From NCBI RefSeq assembly GCF_009708075.1, contig NZ_WMBT01000002.1, forward strand, positions 124,001 through 188,000: a stretch of DNA of 64,000 nt. Reading direction: 5' to 3'. The notes below the pieces were generated by a model. It was given only the letters and a program-made list of their open reading frames with translations, was not told the origin of the DNA and made no database searches. Positions 59,522 through 64,000 of the stretch are shown one piece after another. Each line of letters opens with the position of its first letter. Positions within the stretch are counted from its first letter, which is position 1. Both the position numbers and the translations under genes were made by a program. The DNA is from Paracoccus lichenicola (GTDB taxonomy: Bacteria; Pseudomonadota; Alphaproteobacteria; Rhodobacterales; Rhodobacteraceae).

Positions 59522-60107
59522 GCGTGATGAAATCCTTGACCTCTTGCGCCTGATCGCCAAGGCCGGGGGCGTCCAGCGACCGGGTGCCCTGCTCGGTTCC
59601 CCGGTCCCAGCTGGTGACCTGCGCCGCCATCAACCCGCGCGGACCTTCCACGACGCGGATGCCGATCGCCTCGCCGATGGTCAGGTCGGCAAAGGCGGAA
59701 TGACGCAGCACCTCGACATGCAGGAAGACATCGTCGGGATGGCCGAAGATATTGGCGAAACCGAATCCCTTGGACTTGTCGAACCACTTGACGCGTGCGG
59801 GGCGCAGGGGAAGCGTTTCCAGCTGCTCGATCACGCCGTTGTCCAGGTCGGCAATGGGCGCGCCTTGGGACAACGGAGGCTCGATCGACACGACCTCGGT
59901 CGCTTGCAGGCCACGCTGCGTCGGCTGAATCCAGACGGTCACGCGGGACTGGTCGGCCACCGAACTGCGTCCGAAATTCCGCAGGACATTGGCGTGCAGC
60001 AGGATGTCCGTGCCGCCTTCCTCGTTCAGGATGAAGCCATAGCCCTTGGTCGGGTCAAACCACTTGACCAGCCCGCATACCAGCTTCGATCCCTTCTCTT
60101 CCGTCAT
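59508..60107 (-). CDS. Protein with two cold-shock domains
   Basis: 199 aa. The first cold-shock domain is residues about 9-75, with the RNP1-like motif KWFDPTKGYGFI and RNP2-like DILLHANVL. The second is about 103-170, with KWFDKSKGFGFA and DVFLHVEVL. A linker of 25-30 residues lies between and an acidic tail ends the protein. Duplicated-domain Csp proteins bind RNA or single-stranded DNA and are typical of alphaproteobacteria. In Caulobacter, such two-domain proteins are induced in cold or stationary phase. It is followed by the overlapping DUF192 gene. Confidence 0.93.
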   Translation of the reverse strand: MTEEKGSKLVCGLVKWFDPTKGYGFILNEEGGTDILLHANVLRNFGRSSVADQSRVTVWIQPTQRGLQATEVVSIEPPLSQGAPIADLDNGVIEQLETLPLRPARVKWFDKSKGFGFANIFGHPDDVFLHVEVLRHSAFADLTIGEAIGIRVVEGPRGLMAAQVTSWDRGTEQGTRSLDAPGLGDQAQEVKDFITHVAE

Positions 60108-60166
60108 CTCACCACCACATGCGCACTGCGCGTCTTTGTTGTACCCTCAAATAAACCACAAAACCG

Positions 60167-60195
60167 TTAAAAAGCGCCCGACTGGCGGCGGTCAA
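60167..60195 (-). promoter_or_regulatory. Possible promoter of the cold-shock gene
   Basis: Minus strand: -35 TTGACC (60195-60190), 17-bp spacer, -10 TTTTAA (60172-60167), leaving a leader of about 50 nt. It lies in the 165-bp gap after pdxH on the same strand, which is AT-rich at 60108-60250. Confidence 0.4.
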
Positions 60196-60272
60196 TCACG
60201 GAAAACAATGGCGAGCAAAACAAACTCGACGCCATTTGTCATGGTCAGCCACCAGGAACTTCTCGTCAAGCC

Positions 60273-60887
60273 CTAGGGTGACAGCCTTTGAATAAACCAC
60301 CTGCCATTCGCCTCTTTGTCCCACCGGAAACGGTCATGCAACCGGAAAGCGCCGTCGGCCCAAAACTCGATCTGGATTGGGGCTATTCGGAACCCACCCC
60401 AGAACGTCGGGCGCGGAGGGCGGGTTCCGTAGTGTAAGCCCAATTTCGCGACCTCGGCCACAAGCGCGGCACGGCTTTCCAGCGGCTGCGACTGGCGCGA
60501 GGCCCAGGCCCCCAGCCGGCTTTGCAGCGCGCGGCTGTCGTAATAGGCATCGGCCTGCGGCCCTTCGACGCGGGTGACATCGCCGCGCACGCGGATTTGG
60601 CGGCGCAGGGACTTCCAGTGCATCACGAAGGCGGCCTTGCCGGTCGCGGTGATCTGCCGGCCCTTGGCGCTGTCGTAGTTGGTGTAGAAGACAAAGCCGC
60701 CCTCCGTGCCCTGCCCTTCGATTTCCTTCAGCAGGACCATGCGCGCATCAGGCATCCCGTCCGCATCGACGGTGGCCAGCGCGATGGCGTTCGGGTCGTT
60801 CGGCTCGGTCTCCTCGGCCTCGGCCAGCCAGCGGCGGGCGATGTCGAAGGGGTCGTCGCCCGCAAACAGTCCGTCTCGATCAGCCAT
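60273..60887 (-). CDS. pdxH: Pyridoxamine 5'-phosphate oxidase
   Basis: 204 aa FMN enzyme that makes pyridoxal 5'-phosphate. Signatures: [29 protein letters not shown], the FMN-binding LRRQIRVRG, and the C-terminal [14 protein letters not shown] and HDRFRWDK then RLSP at the very end. Start at the ATG of [10 protein letters not shown] (AAGGACA upstream); an ATG at 60917 would lie in the inverted repeat shared with fabI. Divergent from fabI. Confidence 0.95.
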   Translation of the reverse strand: MADRDGLFAGDDPFDIARRWLAEAEETEPNDPNAIALATVDADGMPDARMVLLKEIEGQGTEGGFVFYTNYDSAKGRQITATGKAAFVMHWKSLRRQIRVRGDVTRVEGPQADAYYDSRALQSRLGAWASRQSQPLESRAALVAEVAKLGLHYGTRPPRPTFWGGFRIAPIQIEFWADGAFRLHDRFRWDKEANGRWFIQRLSP

Positions 60888-60914
60888 GGTGCTTGTCCTT
60901 GCGCTTGATGCTTG

Positions 60915-60949
60915 CAACCCTTTGTCCTAAGCACCTTTACAAAGGGTTG
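60915..60949. promoter_or_regulatory. 11-bp perfect inverted repeat in the pdxH/fabI divergent promoter
   Basis: CAACCCTTTGT (60915-60925) and ACAAAGGGTTG (60939-60949) are perfect complements with a 13-nt spacer. A possible fabI promoter (-35 TTGCAA at 60912-60917, -10 near 60935-60941) lies within it, so a protein bound here would control both genes. It sits 20 bp before the fabI start and 28 bp before the pdxH start. Confidence 0.7.
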
Positions 60950-60968
60950 AAAGCGCGGAAGGCGGCAC

Positions 60969-61796
60969 ATGTCAAGCGAGCAGAAGCAGGGCCTGATGGC
61001 CGGAAAACGCGGTCTCGTCATGGGACTGGCGAACGACAAGTCGATTGCCTGGGGGATCGCCCGCGCCGTCGCCGCCGAAGGGGCCGAGCTTGCCTTTTCC
61101 TATCAGGGCGAGGCGCTGAAGAAGCGCGTCGATCCGCTGGCCGCGCAGCTTGGATCGTCGCTGGTGCTGCCCTGCGATGTCAGCGACGAGTCCTCGATTG
61201 ACGCGCTGTTCCAGACCCTGCGGGGGGAATGGGACAGCCTGGACTTCGTGGTCCACGCCATCGGCTTTTCCGACAAGGACCAGTTGCGCGGCCGTTACGC
61301 CGACACGACCCGCAGCAACTTCCTGATGACGATGGACATCTCGGTCTATTCCTTCACCGCCGTGGCGCGGCACGCGTCGGCGATGATGCCCGACGGGGGC
61401 AGCCTGCTGACGCTGACCTATTACGGGGCCGAGCGCGTCATGCCGCATTACAACGTCATGGGCGTCGCCAAGGCCGCGCTGGAGGCCTCGGTCCGCTATC
61501 TGGCCGAGGATCTGGGCAAGGACGGCATCCGCGTGAACGCGATCAGCGCCGGGCCGATCAAGACGCTGGCCGCCAGCGGCATCGGCGATTTCCGCTATAT
61601 CATGAAGTGGAACGAGTTGAACTCTCCCCTGCGGCGCAATGTCACGCAGGAAGACGTGGGCAATTCCGCCCTGTACCTGCTGTCGCGGCTTGGCGCGGGC
61701 GTGACGGGCGAGACGCATCATGTGGACGCGGGCTATCACGTGGTCGGCATGAAGGCGGTCGATGCGCCGGACATCGCGACCGTCAAGAAGGACTGA
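60969..61796 (+). CDS. fabI: Enoyl-[acyl-carrier-protein] reductase (NADH)
   Basis: 275 aa short-chain dehydrogenase-type enzyme for the last step of each fatty-acid elongation round. NAD-binding [19 protein letters not shown] near residue 16, the [20 protein letters not shown] region with the catalytic Tyr-x6-Tyr-x-x-(V)MG-x-x-K pattern, and the substrate loop [14 protein letters not shown]. The Tyr/Lys pair shows the FabI class, the target of triclosan. Start with AAGG 8-10 nt upstream. Confidence 0.95.
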   Translation: MSSEQKQGLMAGKRGLVMGLANDKSIAWGIARAVAAEGAELAFSYQGEALKKRVDPLAAQLGSSLVLPCDVSDESSIDALFQTLRGEWDSLDFVVHAIGFSDKDQLRGRYADTTRSNFLMTMDISVYSFTAVARHASAMMPDGGSLLTLTYYGAERVMPHYNVMGVAKAALEASVRYLAEDLGKDGIRVNAISAGPIKTLAASGIGDFRYIMKWNELNSPLRRNVTQEDVGNSALYLLSRLGAGVTGETHHVDAGYHVVGMKAVDAPDIATVKKD

Positions 61797-61805
61797 CCGG
61801 CGGCC

Positions 61806-62417
61806 ATGACCATCACCGCCGACCAGCTTGTGCTGTTCGTGGGCACGCTGGCCGTGGCGATCCTGTCGCCCGGTCCCGGCGTGATCGCGGTCAGCCAGGG
61901 CGCATTCGCCCTGGGGCGCAGGCGCGCGCTGCCCTATGCCTGGGGGCTGGCGCTCGGCGCCTCGGTCTGGTGCCTGTTCGCGCTGCTGGGGCTGACGGTG
62001 GTCTTTCGCCTGCTGCCCTGGACCTATGTCGCGCTGAAGGTGCTGGGCGGGACCTATCTGGTCTGGATCGCCTGGAAGATGTGGCGCCACGCCCCCGACC
62101 CCCTGCCCGATCCGGGGACGGACAGCCGGGGCATGGGATTCACGGGCGGCATGATGCTGAACCTGTCGAACCCCAAGCCCGCGCTGTTCTATTCGGCGGT
62201 GCTGCTGTCGGTCTTTCCCGTCCTGCTGACGGCAGGCGACAAGCTGGCGATTTACGCCACGGCAGCCGGGGTGGAACTGGCATTTTATACCGCGCTGGCA
62301 TCCTTGATGGCTTTGCCTTGGCTGCGGCGCAGGTATTATGCCGCGAAATTCTGGATCGACCGCGCGGCGGGGCTGGCCATCGGGTTGCTGGGCCTGTCGC
62401 TGATCCTGCGCCACTGA
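61806..62417 (+). CDS. LysE/RhtB-family exporter
   Basis: 203 aa with six membrane helices. The family start is [35 protein letters not shown] read in parts, with the SPGPG motif near residue 20; [16 protein letters not shown] is the second signature. These proteins export amino acids or their derivatives by proton antiport. It follows fabI by 9 bp on the same strand and precedes gpt by 11 bp; substrate unknown. Confidence 0.9.
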   Translation: MTITADQLVLFVGTLAVAILSPGPGVIAVSQGAFALGRRRALPYAWGLALGASVWCLFALLGLTVVFRLLPWTYVALKVLGGTYLVWIAWKMWRHAPDPLPDPGTDSRGMGFTGGMMLNLSNPKPALFYSAVLLSVFPVLLTAGDKLAIYATAAGVELAFYTALASLMALPWLRRRYYAAKFWIDRAAGLAIGLLGLSLILRH

Positions 62418-62428
62418 AAGGGACTTCG

Positions 62429-62929
62429 ATGATCGACCGCTTGCCCCACGAAAAGGGTTTCCACGTCAGCTGGGACCAGTTGCACCGCGACGCCCGCGCC
62501 CTGGCCTGGCGGCTGGACGGGACCGACTGGCGCGCGGTGGTGGCCGTCACGCGCGGCGGGCTGGTGCCCGCGATGATCGTGGCGCGCGAGCTGGACATCC
62601 GCGTGATCGACACGATCTCGATCCGGTCCTACAAGGGCGTCGGATCTGATGCGGGCCAGGGCCAGCTCGAGGTGCTGAACCGGCCTGACCCCGCGCTGAT
62701 GGGCGATGGCGAGGGGATCCTGGTCATCGACGACCTGGTCGATTCGGGCCGCACGCTGGAGCTGATCCGCGAGATGTATCCCCGGGCGCATTTCGGCACC
62801 GTCTATGCCAAGCCCAAGGGCAAGCCGATGGTCCAGACCTATGTGACCGAGGTCAGCCAGGACACCTGGATCTTCTTTCCCTGGGACATGGCGCTGCAAT
62901 ACGTCCAGCCTTATCGCGGCGAGGACTGA
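62429..62929 (+). CDS. gpt: Xanthine phosphoribosyltransferase
   Basis: 166 aa. It converts xanthine (and guanine) with PRPP to the nucleotides. The PRPP-binding motif is [16 protein letters not shown]; the N-terminal [21 protein letters not shown] and the C-terminal [11 protein letters not shown] are typical of Gpt. GAAAGGGA is 6 nt before the ATG at 62429. Purine salvage; no clear link to the LysE neighbour. Confidence 0.93.
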   Translation: MIDRLPHEKGFHVSWDQLHRDARALAWRLDGTDWRAVVAVTRGGLVPAMIVARELDIRVIDTISIRSYKGVGSDAGQGQLEVLNRPDPALMGDGEGILVIDDLVDSGRTLELIREMYPRAHFGTVYAKPKGKPMVQTYVTEVSQDTWIFFPWDMALQYVQPYRGED

Positions 62930-63029
62930 TCCCCGGATTCGGGACTGCCTGCGGAACCGGCAGGCAGGTCAGGCATTGTTTCCTCAATCGCGCATCGCAC
63001 GCCATGCGCGCCATCTTAGGAGGAAAGAC

Positions 63030-63821
63030 ATGCGCCAGTTGATGTTGAGCACCGCCCTGGTCCTGCCGTTGGTGATGGGACCGGCGATGGCCCAGGACAC
63101 TGCCACCACGCCTGCCCCCGCCGACCCCGCGACCAATACAACTATGGGTGCCGACACCGCGCCCGCCGCCGAGGTTCCGGCCTCCGAGAACGCCGAAGCC
63201 GCGGCGGATGCCGCCGACGCGGCCCAGGTCGCGGCCAGCGGCAAGGTGGAACAGCAGCAGGCCGAGAACGAATTGCGCATCGACTGGATCACCGATGCGA
63301 CCGTCAATTCCCCCGACGGCAATGCCATCGGCGAGATCAACGACGTGATCGTCGATGCCGAGGCGGGCACGATGAAGGCCGCCGTGATCGGCGTGGGCGG
63401 TTTCCTGGGGATCGGCGAAAAGCAGATCGCGGTTCCGTGGGACCAGCTGACGATCAACTATGACGCCCAGCAGATCACCAGCGACCTGACCCAGGAGGAA
63501 GCCGAGGCCGCGCCGGAATACGTCTTCCGCGAACAGGAACAGGCCCCGGATGCGGCAGGCGCCACGGGCGCGGACAACAGCGGCATGACCGCGGGCGGCA
63601 CAGCGTCAGAGGGCACCATGACCACGGCGCCCATGCCCGGCGCGCCGGTCGCAACCCCTGATTCGGCGGCGGCCACGACGACCGATCCGGCAATGCCGGC
63701 TGATGCCGCCGCGACGGGCGCCCCTGCCCCGGCGGACACGGCCGAAACGCCCGCGACCCCGCCGATGGGATCCGACGCGGCCGCCCCGGCGGCGGGTGGC
63801 ACGACGGCCCCGGCCAACTGA
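63030..63821 (+). CDS. PRC-barrel domain secreted protein
   Basis: 263 aa. Signal peptide MRQLMLSTALVLPLVMGPAMA before QD. Ala/Pro/Thr-rich linkers flank a PRC-barrel domain (about 92-160: IDWITDATVNSPDGNAIGE, then INDVIVDAEAGTMKAAVIGV, then GEKQIAVPWDQLTI). The C-terminal 90 residues are low-complexity (Ala, Pro, Thr, Gly). TAGGAGGAAA precedes the ATG. Rhodobacteraceae often have several secreted PRC-barrel proteins of unknown role. Confidence 0.87.
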   Translation: MRQLMLSTALVLPLVMGPAMAQDTATTPAPADPATNTTMGADTAPAAEVPASENAEAAADAADAAQVAASGKVEQQQAENELRIDWITDATVNSPDGNAIGEINDVIVDAEAGTMKAAVIGVGGFLGIGEKQIAVPWDQLTINYDAQQITSDLTQEEAEAAPEYVFREQEQAPDAAGATGADNSGMTAGGTASEGTMTTAPMPGAPVATPDSAAATTTDPAMPADAAATGAPAPADTAETPATPPMGSDAAAPAAGGTTAPAN

Positions 63822-63844
63822 TCCCTTGTCGCACCACGGCACGG

Positions 63845-63869
63845 ACGGTCCCCGGAAACGGGGCCGTTT
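63845..63869. terminator. Terminator between the PRC-barrel gene and trpE
   Basis: Stem of ACGG-(T)-CCCCG with CGGGGCCGT (one bulged T), GAAA tetraloop, then TTT on the plus strand. It lies 24 bp after the PRC-barrel stop and 6 bp beyond the trpE stop, so it may act for both convergent genes. Confidence 0.7.
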
Positions 63870-63874
63870 GCCGT

Positions 63875-64000
63875 TCAGTTGCCGCGCACGAAGCGCGCCG
63901 CGCCTTCGGCGGCCCGTTGCAGCGCGCGGCTCTTGTTCACGGTTTCCATGAATTCGGATTCCGGGTCGCTGTCATAGACGATCCCGCCCCCCGCCTGGAT
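63875..64000 (-). CDS. trpE: Anthranilate synthase component I, 3' end (partial)
   Basis: The last 41 codons of a minus-strand gene that runs out of the window. The translation begins [17 protein letters not shown] and continues [16 protein letters not shown] to the stop. This matches the C-terminus of TrpE: the IQAGAGIVxDSxPExE motif of chorismate-using enzymes and the following NK(A/S)xAL helix. PabB or other chorismate enzymes have related ends, but [10 protein letters not shown] is most like TrpE. Confidence 0.85.
   Translation of the reverse strand: MQAGGGIVYDSDPESEFMETVNKSRALQRAAEGAARFVRGN

Overview
The window is a stretch of high-GC alphaproteobacterial chromosome. Gene content points to the Rhodobacteraceae, most likely Paracoccus. 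NuoA and NuoB, as I remember those proteins, look almost identical to NQO7 and NQO6 of P. denitrificans. The complex I operon carries the extra small genes typical of this family (DUF5337, DUF5333, a carboxymuconolactone-decarboxylase-like gene, birA). DUF6456 and DUF6477 genes and a dispersed GATATTTG-type intergenic repeat also fit. I see no transposase, phage, CRISPR array or rRNA. Three tRNA genes are present: Ser-GCT, Leu-CAA and Pro-TGG.

Layout. (1) 63-4324, plus strand: an Ala-rich membrane-anchored protein, a glycosyltransferase-like protein, an HtrA protease and a CoA transferase. (2) 4525-26010, minus strand: tRNA-Ser, trmB, then one long operon read nuoA-B-C-D-E-(DUF5337)-F-(DUF5333)-G-(lipoprotein)-H-(61-aa protein)-I-(CMD protein)-J-(AT-rich lipoprotein)-K-L-M-N-birA-coaX-rnj. 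All 14 complex I subunits are present, and many accessory genes overlap their neighbours by 1-8 bp. (3) 26311-41953: a secreted acidic protein, lipA, tRNA-Leu, TerC, a divergent oxyR/katA pair, DUF6456/DUF6477/HerA-like genes, a probable small RNA, an IalB-family protein, a KAS-ACP-lpxD cassette, a divergent pair of wall enzymes (L,D-transpeptidase and DUF882 peptidase) and a TetR regulator. (4) 41950-49560: a reductive pyrimidine catabolism locus with a RutR-type repressor, amidase, dihydropyrimidinase and an ABC transporter. (5) 49673-56865: YitT, a PepSY/two-component module, and preT-preA (dihydropyrimidine dehydrogenase). (6) 56980-64000: a Hint-domain protein, tRNA-Pro, DUF192, a double cold-shock protein, pdxH, fabI, a LysE-type exporter, gpt, a PRC-barrel protein and the 3' end of trpE.

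The main functional thread is the split pyrimidine pathway: preTA reduces uracil or thymine, the dihydropyrimidinase opens the ring and the amidase releases the beta-amino acid. A perfect RutR-type palindrome lies just downstream of the promoter in front of the amidase, and a degenerate copy lies in front of preT, so one repressor could control both units 10 kb apart. The least explained items are an AT-rich lipoprotein gene inside the nuo operon, an AT-rich membrane protein gene inside the pyrimidine operon, an 11-bp perfect inverted repeat in the pdxH/fabI divergent promoter, and an orphan stem-loop plus terminator (about 34870-34966) that looks like a small RNA gene.
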